A DNA stretch of 64,000 nucleotides. It comes from Theocolax elegans. Lineage: Eukaryota > Arthropoda > Insecta > Hymenoptera > Cerocephalidae. Where the stretch lies: positions 21,053,421-21,117,420 of the forward strand of contig CM047431.1 in NCBI GenBank assembly GCA_026168455.1. Direction: 5' to 3'. A program made the translations under genes and the position numbers. Under the pieces are notes generated by a model. The model was not told the origin of the DNA and searched no databases. It saw only the letters and a program-made list of their open reading frames with translations. Within the stretch, counting starts at the first letter, position 1. Each line of letters opens with the position of its first letter. Positions 45,101 to 60,800 of the stretch are shown here, piece by piece.

Positions 45101-48100
45101 TTACCGACCTAGACATCATTTACAGGTAGTACTATTTTTTTTTTATTTCGTAATATGCCAGCCACTAGATAATGCTCCGTCGACCTGGATTTTACAGAAA
45201 GAACCTGGACACTTGCTCCAGGAAGTAAATTTATTTTGATTTCGCAATAGGTCTTTCAGTAGATGCTGCCCCGTTAACCTGGTGGTAAGATTAGAGACCT
45301 GGACATCTTCTACAAGAAGCAAATTTTTTTTTTAATTTCGTAATAGGTCTTTCAGTAGATATTGCCCCGATGACCTGGAGGTAACATTACCGACCTGGAC
45401 ATCTTTCACAGGTAGAACAATTTTTTTTTTTTCGTAATATGCCAGCCAGTAGATAATGCCCCGTCGACCAGGAGGTATCAGAAGGAACCTAGACATCTTT
45501 TACAGAAACAAAATTTTTTTGATTTTCTAATAGGCCTTTCAGTAGATCTTGCCCCGTTAACCTGGAGGTAACATTACCGACCTGGACATCTTATACAGGA
45601 AAAAAATTTTTATTTTGATTTCGTAATATGCCTTCCAGTAGATGATGCCCCGTCGATCTGGAGGTAACAGTAGGTACCTAGACATCTTCTACAGGAAGAA
45701 ATTTTTTTTTCGATTTCGTAATAGGTCTTTCAGTAGATACTGCCCCGCTGACCTGGAGGTGACTTTACCGACCTAGACATCATTTACAGGTAGAACTATT
45801 TTTTTTTTTTCGTAATATGCCAGCCACTAGATAATGCTCCGTCGACCTGGATTTTACAGAAGGAACCTGGACACTTGCTCCAGGAAGTAAATTTATTTTG
45901 ATTTCGTAATAGGTCTTTCAGTAGATGCTGCCCCGTTAACCTGGTGTTAACATTAGAGACCTGGACATCTTCTACAAGAAGCAAATTTTTTTTTTGATTT
46001 CGTAATAGGTCTTTCAGTAGATATTGCCCCGATGACCTGGAGGTAACATTACCGACCTGGACATCTTTCACAGGTAGAACAATTTTTTTTTTATTTCGTA
46101 ATATGCCAGCCAGTAGATAATGCCCCGTCGACCAGGAGGTATCAGAAGGAACCTAGACATCTTTTACAGAAACAAAATTTTTTTTTTTTCGTAATAGGCC
46201 TTTCAGTAGATCTTGCCCCGTTAACCTGGAGGTAACATTACCGACCTGGCCACCTTTTACAGGTAGAACAATTTTTTATTTATTTCGTAATATGCCAGCC
46301 ACTAGATAATGCCCCGTCGACCTGGAGGTAACAGTAGAGACCTACACATCTTTTACAGAAACAAAATTTTTTTTTGATTTCGTAATAGGTCTTTCAGTAG
46401 ATGCTGCCCCGTTAACCTGGTGGTAACATTAGAGACCTGGACATATTCTACAAGAAGCAAATTTTTTTTTAATTTCGTAATAGGTCTTTCAGTAGATATT
46501 GCCCCGATGACCTGGAGGTAACATTACCGACCTGGACATCTTTCACAGGTAGAACAATTTTTTTTTATTTCGTAATATGCCAGCCAGTAGATAATGCCCC
46601 GTCGACCAGGAGGTATCAGAAGGAACCTAGACATCTTTTACAGAAACAAAATTTTTTTGATTTTCTAATAGGCCTTTCAGTAGATCTTGCCCCGTTAACC
46701 TGGAGGTAACATTACCGACCTGGACATCTTATACAGGAAAAAAATTTTTATTTTGATTTCGTAATATGCCTTCCAGTAGATGATGCCCCGTCGATCTGGA
46801 GGTAACAGTAGGTACCTAGACATCTTCTACAGGAAGAAATTTTTTTTTCGATTTCGTAATAGGTCTTTCAGTAGATACTGCCCCGCTGACCTGGAGGTGA
46901 CTTTACCGACCTAGACATCATTTACAGGTAGAACTATTTTTTTTTTATTCGTAATATGCCAGCCACTAGATAATGCTCCGTCGACCTGGATTTTACAGAA
47001 GGAACCTGGACACTTGCTCCAGGAAGTAAATTTATTTTGATTTCGTAATAGGTCTTTCAGTAGATGCTGCCCCGTTAACCTGGTGTTAACATTAGAGACC
47101 TGGACATCTTCTACAAGAAGCAAATTTTTTTTTTGATTTCGTAATAGGTCTTTCAGTAGATATTGCCCCGATGACCTGGAGGTAACATTACCGACCTGGA
47201 CATCTTTCACAGGTAGAACAATTTTTTTTTTTATTTCGTAATATGCCAGCCAGTAGATAATGCCCCGTCGACCAGGAGGTATCAGAAGGAACCTAGACAT
47301 CTTTTACAGAAACAAAATTTTTTTGATTTTCTAATAGGCCTTTCAGTAGATCTTGCCCCGTTAACCTGGAGGTAACATTACCGACCTGGCCACCTTTTAC
47401 AGGTAGAACAATTTTTTATTTATTTCGTAATATGCCAGCCACTAGATAATGCCCCGTCGACCTGGAGGTAACAGTAGAACCTACACATCTTTTACAGAAA
47501 CAAAATTTTTTTGATTTCGTAATAGGTCTTTCAGTAGATGCTGCCCCGTTAACCTGGTGGTAACATTAGAGACCTGGACATATTCTACAAGAAGCAAATT
47601 TTTTTTTTGATTTCGTAATAGGTCTTTCAGTAGATAATGCCCCGATGACCTGGAAGTAACATTAGCGACCTGGACATCTTCTACAGGAAGAAAATTTTTA
47701 TTTTGATTTCGTAATATGCCTTCCAGTAGATGATGCTCCGTCGATTTGGAGGTAACAGTAGGTACCTAGCCATCTTCTACAGGAAGAAATTTTTTTGATT
47801 TCGTAATAGGCCTTTCAGTAGATGCTGCCCCGTTAACCTGGTGGTAACATTAGAGACCTGGACATCTTCTACAGGAAGAAATTTTTTTTTTTGATTTCGT
47901 AATAGGTCTTTCAGTAGATATTGCCCCGATGACCTGGAGGTAACATTACCGACCTGGACATCTTTTACAGGTAGAACAATTTTTTTTTATTTCGTAATAT
48001 GCCAGCCAGTAGATAATGCCCCGTCGACCTGGATGTTACAGAAGGAACCTGGACACTTTCTACAGGAAGTAAATTTATTTTTTGATTTCGTAATAGGTCT

Positions 48101-49500
48101 TTCAGTAGATATTGCCCCGTAAACCTGGAGGTAACATTACCGACCTGGTCAACTTTTACAGGTAGAACAATTTTTTTTTAATTCGTAATATGCCAGCCAG
48201 TAGATAATGCCCCGTCGACCAGGAGGTATCAGAAGGAACCTAGACATCTTTTACAGAAACAAAATTTTTTTGATTTTCTAATAGGCCTTTCAGTAGATCT
48301 TGCCCCGTTAACCTGGAGGTAACATTACCGACCTGGCCACCTTTTACAGGTAGAACAATTTTTTATTTATTTCGTAATATGCCAGCCACTAGATAATGCC
48401 CCGTCGACCTGGAGGTAACAGTAGAAACCTACACATCTTTTACAGAAACAAAATTTTTTTGATTTCGTAATAGGTCTTTCAGTAGATGCTGCCCCGTTAA
48501 CCTGGTGGTAACATTAGAGACCTGGACATATTCTACAAGAAGCAAATTTTTTTTTGATTTCGTAATAGGTCTTTCAGTAGATAATGCCCCGATGACCTGG
48601 AAGTAACATTAGCGACCTGGACATCTTCTACAGGAAGAAAATTTTTATTTTGATTTCGTAATATGCCTTCCAGTAGATGATGCTCCGTCGATTTGGAGGT
48701 AACAGTAGGTACCTAGCCATCTTCTACAGGAAGAAATTTTTTTGATTTCGTAATAGGCCTTTCAGTAGATGCTGCCCCGTTAACCTGGTGGTAACATTAG
48801 AGACCTGGACATCTTCTACAGGAAGAAATTTTTTTTTTTGATTTCGTAATAGGTCTTTCAGTAGATATTGCCCCGATGACCTGGAGGTAACATTACCGAC
48901 CTGGACATCTTTTACAGGTAGAACAATTTTTTTTTATTTCGTAATATGCCAGCCAGTAGATAATGCCCCGTCGACCTGGATGTTACAGAAGGAACCTGGA
49001 CACTTTCTACAGGAAGTAAATTTATTTTTTGATTTCGTAATAGGTCTTTCAGTAGATATTGCCCCGTAAACCTGGAGGTAACATTACCGACCTGGTCAAC
49101 TTTTACAGGTAGAACAATTTTTTTTTAATTCGTAATATGCCAGCCAGTAGATAATGCCCCGTCGACCAGGAGGTATCAGAAGGAACCTAGACATCTTTTA
49201 CAGAAACAAAATTTTTTTGATTTTGTAATAGGCCTTTCAGTAGATGTTGCCCCGTTAACCTGGAGGTAACATTACCGACCTGGACATCTTTTACAGGTAG
49301 AACATTTTTTTTTATTTCGTAATATGCCAGCCACTAGATAATGCCCCGTCGATCTGGAGGTAACAGTAGGTACCTAGACATCTTCCACAGGAAGGAATTT
49401 TTTTTGATTTCGTAATAGGTCTTTCAGTAGATACTGCCCCGTTAACCTGGTGCTAACATTAGAGACCTGGACATCTTCTACAAGAAGCAAATTTTTTTTT
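36121..49500. repeat. 5.7-kb higher-order repeat, with smaller duplications in the second copy
   Basis: Sequence from about 36121 recurs from about 41821. The offset is 5707 at the rare ACCAGGAGGTATCAGAAGTAACC, drifting to about 5698 through T-run changes. Inside the second copy a block of about 1139 bp (marker GATACTGCCCCGCTGACC at about 45737 and 46876) and one of about 951 bp (marker ACCTAGCCATCTTCTAC at about 47765 and 48716) are themselves doubled. This pushes the rest of the second copy to offsets of about 6830 and 7770. Confidence 0.8.
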
Positions 49501-52500
49501 TGATTTCGTAATAGGTCTTTCAGTAGATATTGCCCCGATGACCTGGAGGTAACATTACCGACCTGGACATCTTTTACAGGTAGAACAATTTTTTTTTATT
49601 TCGTAATATGCCAGCCAGTAGATAATGCCCCGTCGACCTGGATGTTACAGAAGGAACCTGGACACTTTCTACAGGAAGTAAATTTATTTTTTTGATTTCG
49701 TAATAGGTCTTTCAGTAGATATTGCCCCGTAAACCTGGAGGTAACATTACCGACCTGGTCAACTTTTACAGGTAGAACAATTTTTTTTTAATTCGTAATA
49801 TGCCAGCCAGTAGATAATGCCCCGTCGACCAGGAGGTATCAGAAGGAACCTAGACATCTTTTACAGAAAACAAAATTTTTTTGATTTTGTAATAGGCCTT
49901 TCAGTAGATGTTGCCCCGTTAACCTGGAGGTAACATTACCGACCTGGACATCTTTTACAGGTAGTAGAACATTTTTTTTTTATTTCGTAATATGCCAGCC
50001 ACTAGATAATGCCCCGTCGATCTGGAGGTAACAGTAGGTACCTAGACATCTTCCACAGGAAGGAATTTTTTTTTGATTTCGTAATAGGTCTTTCAGTAGA
50101 TACTGCCCCGTTAACCTGGTGCTAACATTAGAGACCTGGACATCTTCTACAAGAAGCAAATTTTTTTTTTGATTTCGTAATAGGTCTTTCAGTAGATATT
50201 GCCCCGATGACCTGGAGGTAACATTAGCGACCTGGACATCTTTTACAGGTAGAACAATTTTTTTTTATTTCGTAATATGCCAGCCAGTAGATAATGCCCC
50301 GTCGACCAGGAGGTATCAGAAGGAACCTAGACATCTTTTACAGAAACAAAATTTTTTTGATTTTGTAATAGGCCTTTCAGTAGATGTTGCCCCGTTAACA
50401 TGGAGGTGGTAACATTACCGACCTGGCCACCTTTTACAGGTAGAACAATTTTTTATTTATTTCGTAATATGCCAGCCACTCGATAATGCCCCGTCGACCT
50501 GGAGGTAACAGTAGAGACCTACACATCTTTTACAGAAACAAAATTTTTTTTGATTTCGTAATAGGTCTTTCAGTAGATGCTGCCCCGTTAACCTGGTGGT
50601 AACATTAGAGACCTGGACATATTCTACAAGAAGCAAATTTTTTTTTTTGATTTCGTAATAGGTCTTTCAGTAGATAATGCCCCGATGACCTGGAAGTAAC
50701 ATTAGCGACCTGGACATCTTCTACAGGAAGAAAATTTTTATTTTGATTTCGTAATATGCCTTCCAGTAGATGATGCTCCGTCGATTTGGAGGTAACAGTA
50801 GGTACCTAGACATCTTCTACAGGAAGAAATTTTTTTTGATTTCGTAATAGGCCTTTCAGTAGATGCTGCCCCGTTAACCTGGTGGTAACATTAGAGACCT
50901 GGACATCTTCTACAGGAAGAAAATTTTTTTTTTTTGATTTCGTAATAGGTCTTTCAGTAGATATTGCCCCGATGACCTGGAGGTAACATTACCGACCTGG
51001 ACATCTTTTACAGGTAGAACAATTTTTTTTTTATTTCGTAATATGCCAGCCAGTAGATAATGCCCCGTCGACCTGGATGTTACAGAAGGAACCTGGACAC
51101 TTTCTACAGGAAGTAAATTTATTTTTTTGATTTCGTAATAGGTCTTTCAGTAGATATTGCCCCGTAAACCTTGAGGTAACATTACCGACCTGGTCAACTT
51201 TTACAGGTAGAACAATTTTTTTTTTTTGATTTCGTAATAGGTCTTTCAGTAGATATTGCCCCGATGACCTGGAGGTAACATTACCGACCTGGACATCTTT
51301 CACAGGTAGAACAATTTTTTTTTTATTTCGTAATATGCCAGCCAGTAGATAATGTCCCGTCGACCAGGAGGTATCAGAAGGAACCTAGACATCTTTTACA
51401 GAAACAAAATTTTTTTGATTTTGTAATAGGCCTTTCAAGAGATGTTTCCCCGTTAACCTGGAGGTAACATTACCGACCTGGACATCCTTTAGAGGTAGAA
51501 CAATTTTTTATTTATTTCGTAATATGCCAGCCACTAGATAATGCCCCGTCGACCTGGAGGTAACAGTAGAGACCTACACACCTTTTACAGAAACAAAATT
51601 TTTTTTGATTTCGTAATAGGTCTTTCAGTAGATGCTGCCCCGTTAACCTGGTGGTAACATTAGAGACCTGGACATCTTCTACAAGAAGCAAATTTTTTTT
51701 TTTGATTTCCTACTAGGTCTTTCAGTAGATATTGTCCCGATGACCTGGAAGTAACATTAGCGACCAGGACATCTCCTACAGGAAGAAAATTTTTATTTTG
51801 ATTTCGTAATATGACTTTCAGTAGATGATGCTCCGTCGATTTGGAGGTAACAGTAGGTACCTAGACGTCTTCTACAGGAAGAAATTTTTTTTTGATTTCG
51901 TAATAGGCCTTTCAGTAGATGCTGCCCCGTTAACCTGGTGGTAACATTAGAGACCTGGACATCTTCTACAGTAAGAAAATTTTTTTTTTTTGATTTCGTA
52001 ATAGGTCTTTCAGTAGATATTGCCCCGATGACCTGGGGGTAACATTACCGACCTGGACATCTTTTACAGGTAGAACAATTTATTTTTATTTCGTAATATG
52101 CCAGCCAGTAGATAATGCCCCGTCGACCAGGAGGTATCAGAAGGAACCTAGACATCTTTTACAGAAACAAAATTTTTTTGATTTCGTAATAGGCCTTTCA
52201 GTAGATGTTGCCCTGTTAACCTAGAGGTAACATTACCGACCGGGACATCTTTTACATGTAGTACAATTTTTTTTTTATTTCGTAATATGCCAGCCACTAG
52301 ATAATGCCCCGTCGACCTGGATGTTACAGAAGGAACCTGGACACTTTCTACAGGAAGTAAATTTATTTTTTTGATTTCGTAATATGCCTTCCAGTAGATG
52401 ATGCCCGTCGACCTGGAGGTAACAGTAGGGACCTAGACATCTTCTACAGGAAGAAATTTGTTTTTTAATTTCGTAATAGGTCTTTCAGTAGATATTGCCC

Positions 52501-55500
52501 CGTTAACCTGGAGGTAACATTACCGACCTGGAATTCTTTTACAGGTAGAACAATTTTTTATTTATTTCGTAATATGCCAGCCACTAGATAATGCCCCGTC
52601 GACCTAGAGGTAACAGTGGAGACCTATACATCTTTTACAGAAACAAAATTTTTTTTGATTTCGTAATAGGCCTTTCAGTAGATGTTGCCCCGTTAACCTG
52701 GAGGTAACATTACCGACCTGGACATCTTTTACAGGTAGAACATTTTTTTTTTATTTCGTAATATGCCAGCCACTAGATAATGCCCCGTCGATCTGGAGGT
52801 AACAGTAGGTACCTAGACATCTTCTACAGGAAGGAATTTTTTTTTGATTTCGTAATAGGTCTTTCAGTAGATGCTGCCCCGTTAACCTGGTGCTAACATT
52901 AGAGACCTGGACATCTTCTACAAGAAGCAAATTTTTTTTTTTGATTTCGTAATAGTTCTTTCAGTAGATATTGCCCCGATGACCTTGAGGTAACATTAGC
53001 GACCTGGACATCTTTTACAGGTAGAACAATTTTTTTTTTTATTTCGTAATATGCCAGCCAGTAGTTAATGCCCCGTCGACCAGGAGGTTTCAGAAGGAAC
53101 CTAGACATCTTTTACAGAAACAAAATTTTTTTGATTTCGTAATAGGCCTTTCAGTAGATGTTGCCCCGATGACCTGGAGGTCACATTACCGACCTGGACT
53201 TCTTATACAGGAAGAAAAAATTTTTTTTTGATTTCGTAATAGGTCTTACAGTAGATATTGCCCCGATGACCTGGAGGTGACATTACCGACCTGACATCTT
53301 TTACAGGTAGAACAATTTTTTTTTATTTCGTAATATGCCAGCCACTAGATAATGCCCCGTCGACCTGGAGGTAACAGAAGGAACCTGGACACCTTTTACA
53401 GGAAGAAAATTTTTTTTTTTGATTTCGTAATAGGCCTTTCAGAAGATATTGTCTCCGATGACCTGGAGGTGACATTACCGACCTGGACATCATTTACAGG
53501 TAGAACTATTTTTTTTTTATTTCGTAATATGCCTTCCAGTAGATGATGCCCCGTCGGCCTGGACGTAGCAGTAGAGAACTAGACATCTTCTTCAGGAAGA
53601 AATTTTTTTTTCGATTTCGTAATAGGTCTTTCAGTAGATATTGGCTCCGATGACCTGGAGGTGACATTACCGACCTGGACATCATTTACAGGTAGAACTA
53701 TTTTTTTTTTATTTCGTAATATGCCAGCCAGTAGATTATGCCCCGTCGGCCTGGACGTAGCAGTAGAGAACTAGACATCTTTTACCGAAACAAAATTTTT
53801 TTTGATTTCGTAATAGGCCTTTCAGTAGATATTGCCCCGATGACCTGGAGGTAACATTACGGACCTGGACGTCTTTTACAGGTAGAACAATTTTTATTTT
53901 ATTTCGTAATATGCCAGCCACTAGATAATGCCCCGTCGACCTGGAGGTAACAGAAGGAACCTGGACACCTTTTACAGGAAGAAAATTTTTTTTTTGATTT
54001 CGTAGTAGGTCTGTCAGTAGATGTTGCCCCGTCGACCTGGAGGTAACAGTAGGAACCTGAACATCTTCTACAGGAAGAAAAATTTTTTTTTTGATTATGT
54101 TATATGCCTTCCAGTAGATGATGCCCCGTCCACCTGGAGGTAACAGTAGGGACCTAGACATCTTCTACACGTAGAAATTTGTTTTTTGATTTCGTAATTG
54201 GTCTTTCAGTAGATATAGCCCCGATAACCTGGAGGTGACATTACCGACCTGGACATCTATTTCAGGTAGAACAATTTTTTTTTGATTTCGTAATAGGCCT
54301 TTCAGTAGATGTTGCCCCGTTAACCTGGAGGTAACATTACCGACCTGGACATCTTTTACAGGTAGAACAATTTTTCTTTATTTTGTAATATGCCAGCCAT
54401 TAGATAATGCCCCGTCGACCAGGAGGTATCAGAAGGAACCAAGACATCTTTTACAGAAACAAAATTTTTTGATTTTGTAATAGGCCTTTCAGTAGATGTT
54501 GCCCCGTTAACCTGGAGGTAACATTACCGACCTGGACATCTTTTACAGGTAGAACAATTTTTTATTTATTTCGTAATGTGCCAGCCACTAGATAATGCCC
54601 CGTCGATCTCGAGGTAACAGTAGGTACCTAGACATCTTCTACAGGAAGGAATTTTTTTTCGATTTCGTAATAGGTCTTTCAGTAAATGCTGCCCCGTTAA
54701 CCTGGTGGTAACATTAGAGACCTGAACATCTTCTACAAGAAGAAAATTTTTTTTTTTTTTATTTCGTAATAGGTCTTTCAGTAGATATTGCCCCGATGAC
54801 CTGGACGTAACATTAACGACCTGGACATCTTCTACAGGAAGAAAATTTTTATTTGATTTCGTAGTATGCCTTCCAGTAGATGATGCCCCGTCGATCTGGA
54901 GGTAACAGTAGGTACCTAGACATCTTCTACAGGAAAAATTTTTTTTTGATTTCGTAATAGGCCTTTCAGTAGATGCTTCCCCGTTAACCTAGAGGTAACA
55001 TTAGAGACCTGGACATCATTTACAGGTAGAACTATTTTTTTTTATTTTGTAATATGCCAGCCATTAGATAATGCCCCGTCGACCAGGAGGTATCAGAAGG
55101 AACCATGACATCTTTTACAGAAACAAAATTTTTTTGATTTTTAATAGGCCTTTCAGTAGATGTTGCCCCGTTAAGCTGGAGGTAACATTACCGACCTGGA
55201 CATCTTTTACAGGTAGAACAATTTTTTATTTATTTCGTAATATGCCAGCCACTAGAGAATGCCCCGTCGACCTAGAGGTAACAGTAGAGTCCTACACATC
55301 TTTTACAGAAACAAAATTTTTTTTGATTTCGTAATAGGCCTTTCAGTAGATGTTGCCCCGTTAACCTGGAGGGAACATTACCGACCTGGACATCTTTTAC
55401 AGCTAGAACATTTTTTTTTTATTTCGTAATATGCCAGCCACTAGATAATGCCCCGTCGAGCTGGAGGTAACAGTAGGTACCTAGACATCTTCCACAGGAA

Positions 55501-57839
55501 GGAATTTTTTTTTGATTTCGTAATAGGTCTTTCAGTAGATGCTGCCCCGTTAACCTGGTGCTAACATTAGAGACCTGGACATCTTCTACAAGAAGCAAAT
55601 TTTTTTTTTGATTTCGTAAAACGTCTTTCAGTAGATATTGCCCCGATAACCTGGAGGTAACATTACCGTCCTGGACATCTTTTACAGGTAGAACAATTTT
55701 TTTTGATTTCGTAGTAGGCCTGTCAGTAGATGTTGCCACGTCGACCTGGAGGTAACAGTAGGAACCTGGTCATCTTCTACAGGATGAAAAATTTTTTTTT
55801 TGATTTCGTAATATGCCTTCCAGTAGATGATGCCCCGTCGACCTGGAGGTAACATTACCGACCTGGACATCTTTTACAGGTAGAACCATTTTTTTTTTAT
55901 TTCGTAATATGCCAGCCACTAGATAATGCCCCGTCGACCTGGAGGTAACAGTAGGAACCTGGACATCTTCTACAGGAAGAAATTTTTTTTTTGATTTCGT
56001 AATAGGTCTATCAGTAGATATTGTCCCTATGACCTGGTGGTAACATTACCGACCTGGACATCTTCTACTGGAAGAAAAATTTTTTTTGATTTCGTAGTGG
56101 GCCTTCCAGTAGATGATGCCCCGTCGACCTGGAGGTAACATTACCGACCTGGACATCTTTTACAGGTAGAACCATTTTTTTTTATTTCGTAATATGCCCG
56201 CCACTAGATAATGCCCCGTCGACCTGGATGTTACAGAAGGAACCTGTACATCTTCTACAGGAAGTAATTTTTTTTTTGAATTCGTAATACGTCTTTCATT
56301 AGATATTGCCCCGGTGACCTGGTGGTAACATTAGAGACCTGGACATCTTCTACAAGAAGCAAATTTTTTTTTTGATTTCGTAATAGGTCTTTCAGTAGAT
56401 ATTGCCCCGATGACCTGGAAGTAACATTAGCGACCTGGACATCTTCTACAGGAAGAAAATTTTTATTTTGATTTCGTAATATGCCTTCCAGTAGATGATG
56501 CTCCGTCGATTTGGAGGTAACAGTAGGTACCTAGACGTCTTCTACAGGAAGAAATTTTTTTTTGATTTCGTAATAGGCCTTTAAGTAGATGCTGCCCCGT
56601 TAACCTGGTGGTAACATTAGAGACCTGGACATCTTCTGCAGGAAGAAAATTTCTTTTTTGATTTCGTAATAGGTCTTTCAGTAGATATTGCCCCGATAAC
56701 CTGGAGGTAACATTACCGACCTAAACATCTTATACTGGAAGAAAAATTTTTTTTGATTTCGTAGTAGGCCTGTCAGTAGATGTTGCCCCGTCGACCTGGA
56801 GGTAACAGTAGGAACCGGGTCATCTTCTACAGAATGAAAAATTTTTTTTTTGATTTCGTAATATGCCTTCCAGTAGATGATGCCCCGTCGACCTGGAGTT
56901 AACAGTAGAGAACTAGACATCTTTTACAGGTAGAACCATTTTTTTTTATTTCGTAATATGCCAGCCACTAGATAATGCCCCGTCGACCTGGATGTTACAG
57001 AAGGAACCTGGACACTTTCTACAGGAAGATAATTTTTTTTTTATTTCGTAATAGGTCTTTCAGTAGATATTGCCCCGATGACCTGGAGGTAACATGACCG
57101 ACCTGGACATCTTCTACTGTAAGAAAAATTTTTTTTGATTTCGTAGTAGGCCTGTCAGTAGATGTTGCCCCGTCGACCTGGAGGTAACAGTAGAGAACTA
57201 GACATCTTTTACAGGTAGAACCATTTTTTTTTATTTCGTAATATGCCAGCCACTAGATAATGCCCCGTCGACCTGGATGTTACAGAAGGAACCTGGACAC
57301 TTTCTACAGGAAGATAATTTTTTTTTTATTTCGTAATAGGTCTTTCAGTAGATATTGCCCCGATGACCTGGAGGTAACATGACCGACCTGGACATCTTCT
57401 ACTGTAAGAAAAATTTTTTTTGATTTCGCAGTAGGCCTGTCAGTAGATGTTGCCCCGTCGACCTGGAGGTAACAGTAGAAACCTGGACATCTTCTACAGG
57501 ATGAAAAATTTTTTTTTTGATTTTGTAATATGCCTTCCAGTAGATGATGCCCCGTCGACCTGGAGGTAACAGTAGAGAACTAGACATCTTCTACAGGAAG
57601 TAAGTTGTTTTTTGATTTCGTAATAGGTCTTTCAGTAGATATTGCCCCGATGACCTGGAGGTAACATTACCGACCTGGACATCTTCTACTGGAAGAAAAA
57701 TTTTTTTTGATTTCGTAGTAGGCCTGTCAGTAGATGTTGCCCCGTCGACCTGGAGGTAACAGTAGAAACCTGGACATCTTCTACAGGATGAAAAATTTTT
57801 TTTTTGATTTTGTAATATGCCTTCCAGTAGATGATGCCC

Positions 57840-60800
57840 CGTCGACCTGGAGGTAACAGTAGAGAACTAGACATCTTCTACATGAAGTAAGTTGTTTTTT
57901 GATTTCGTAATAGGTCTTTCAGTAGATATTGCCCCGATGACCTGGAGGTAACATTACCGACCAGGACATCTTCTACTGGAAGAAAAATTTTTTTTGATTT
58001 CGTAGTAGGCCTGTCAGTAGATGTTGCCCCGTCGACCTGGAGGTAACAGTAGGAACCTGGACATCTTCTACAGGATGAAAAATTTTTTTTTGATTTTGTA
58101 ATATGCCTTCCAGTAGATGATGCCCCGTTGACCTGGAGGTAACAGTAGAGAACTAGACATCTTCTACAGGAAGTAAGTTGTTTTTTGATTTCGTAATAGG
58201 TCATACAGTAGATATTGCCCCGATGACCTGGAGGTGACATTACCGACCTGGACATCTTCTACAATAAGAAAATTTTTTTTTTGATTTCGTAATAGGTCTT
58301 TCAGTAGATATTGCCCCGATGACCTGGAGGTAACATTACCGACCTGGACATCTTTCACAGGTAGAACAATTTTTTTTTTATTTCGTAATATGCCAGCCAG
58401 TAGATAATGCCCCGTCGACCAGGAGGTATCAGAAGGAACCTAGACATTTTTACAGAAACAAAATTTTTTTGATTTTTAATAGGCCTTTCAGTAGATGTTG
58501 CCCCGTTAACCTGGAGGTAACATTACCGACCTGGACATCTTCTACAAGAAGCAAATTTTTTTTTTTGATTTCGTAATAGGTCTTTCAGTAGATATTGCCC
58601 CGATGACCTGGAAGTAACATTAGCGACCTGGACATCTTCTACAGGAAGAAAATTTTTATTTTGATTTTGTAGTATGCCTTCCAGTAGATGTTGCCCCGTT
58701 AACCTGGAGGTAACATTACCGACCTGGACATCTTCTACAAGAAGCAAATTTTTTTTTTGATTTCGTAATAGGTCTTTCAGTAGATATTGCCCCGATGACC
58801 TGGAGGTGACATTACCGACCTGAACATCTTTTACAGGTAGAACTATTTTTTTTTATTTCGTAATATGCCAGCCAGTAGATAATGCCCCGTCGACATGGAG
58901 CTAACAGTAGAGACCTAGTCATCTTTTACAGAAACAAAGTTTTTTTTGATTTCGTAATAGGCCTTTCAGTAGATGTTGCCCCGTTAACCTGGAGGTAACA
59001 TTACCGACCTGGTCAACTTTTACAGGTAGAACAATTTTTTTTTATTTCGTAATATGCCAGCCAGTAGATAATGCCCCGTCGACCAGGAGGTATCAGAAGG
59101 AACCTAGACATCTTTTACAGAAACAAAATTTTTTTGATTTTGTAATAGGCCTTTCAGTAGATGTTGCCCCGTTAACCTGGAGGTAACATTACCGACCTGG
59201 ATATCTTTTACAGGTAGAACCTTTTTTTTTTTATTTCGTAATATGCCAGCCACTAGATAATGCCCCGTCGACCTGGATGTTACAGAAGGAACCTGTACAT
59301 CTTCTACAGGAAGTAATTTTTTTTTTGATTTCGTAATACGTCTTTCATTAGATATTGCCCCGGTGACCTGGTGGTAACATTAGAGACCTGGACATCTTCT
59401 ACAAGAAGCAAATTTTTTTTTTGATTTCGTAATAGATCTTTCAGTAGATATTGCCCCGATGACCTGGAAGTAACATTAGCGACCTGGACATCTTCTACAG
59501 GAAGAAAATTTTTATTTTGATTTCGTAATATGCCTTCCAGTAGATGATGCTCCGTCGATTTGGAGGTAACAGTAGGTACCTAGACTTCTTCTACAGGAAG
59601 AAATTTTTTTTTGATTTCGTAATAGGCCTTTCAGTAGATGCTGCCCCGTTAACCTGGTGGTAACATTAGAGACCTGGACATCTTCTGCAGGAAGAAAATT
59701 TCTTTTTTGATTTCGTAATAGGTTTTCAGTAGATATTGCCCCGATAACCTGGAGGTAACATTACCGACCTAAACATCTTATACTGGAAGAAAAATTTTTT
59801 TTGATTTCGTAGTAGGCCTGTCAGTAGATGTTGCCCCGTCGACCTGGAGGTAACAGTAGGAACCGGGTCATCTACTACAGGATGAAAAATTTTTTTTTTG
59901 ATTTCGTAATATGCCTTCCAGTAGATGATGCCCCGTCGACCTCGAGGTAACAGTAGAGAACTAGACATCTTTTACAGGTAGATCCATTTTTTTTTATTTC
60001 GTAATATGCCAGCCACTAGATAATGCCCCGTCGACCTGGATGTTACAGAAGGAACCTGGACACTTTCTACAGGAAGCTAATTTTTTTTTGATTTCGTAAT
60101 AGGTCTTTCAATAGATATTGCCCCGATGACCTGGAGGTAACATGACCGACCTGGACATCTTCTACTGTAAGAAAATTTTTTTTTGATTTCGTAGTAGGAC
60201 TGTCAGTAGATGTTGCCCCGTCGACCTGGAGGTAACAGTAGAGAACTAGACATCTTCTACATGAAGTAAGTTGTTTTTTGATTTCGTAATAGGTCTTTCA
60301 GTAGATATTGCCCCGATGACCTGGAGGTAACATTACCGACCAGGACATCTTCTACTGGAAGAAAAATTTTTTTTGATTTCGTAGTAGGCCTGTCAGTAGA
60401 TGTTGCCCCGTCGACCTGGAGGTAACAGTAGGAACCTGGACATCTTCTACAGGATGAAAAATTTTTTTTTGATTTTGTAATATGCCTTCCAGTAGATGAT
60501 GCCCCGTTGACCTGGAGGTAACAGTAGAGAACTAGACATCTTCTACAGGAAGTAAGTTGTTTTTTGATTTCGTAATAGGTCATACAGTAGATATTGCCCC
60601 GATGACCTGGAGGTGACATTACCGACCTGGACATCTTCTACAATAAGAAAATTTTTTTTTTGATTTCGTAATAGGTCTTTCAGTAGATATTGCCCCGATG
60701 ACCTGGAGGTAACATTACCGACCTGGACATCTTTCACAGGTAGAACAATTTTTTTTTTATTTCGTAATATGCCAGCCAGTAGATAATGCCCCGTCGACCA

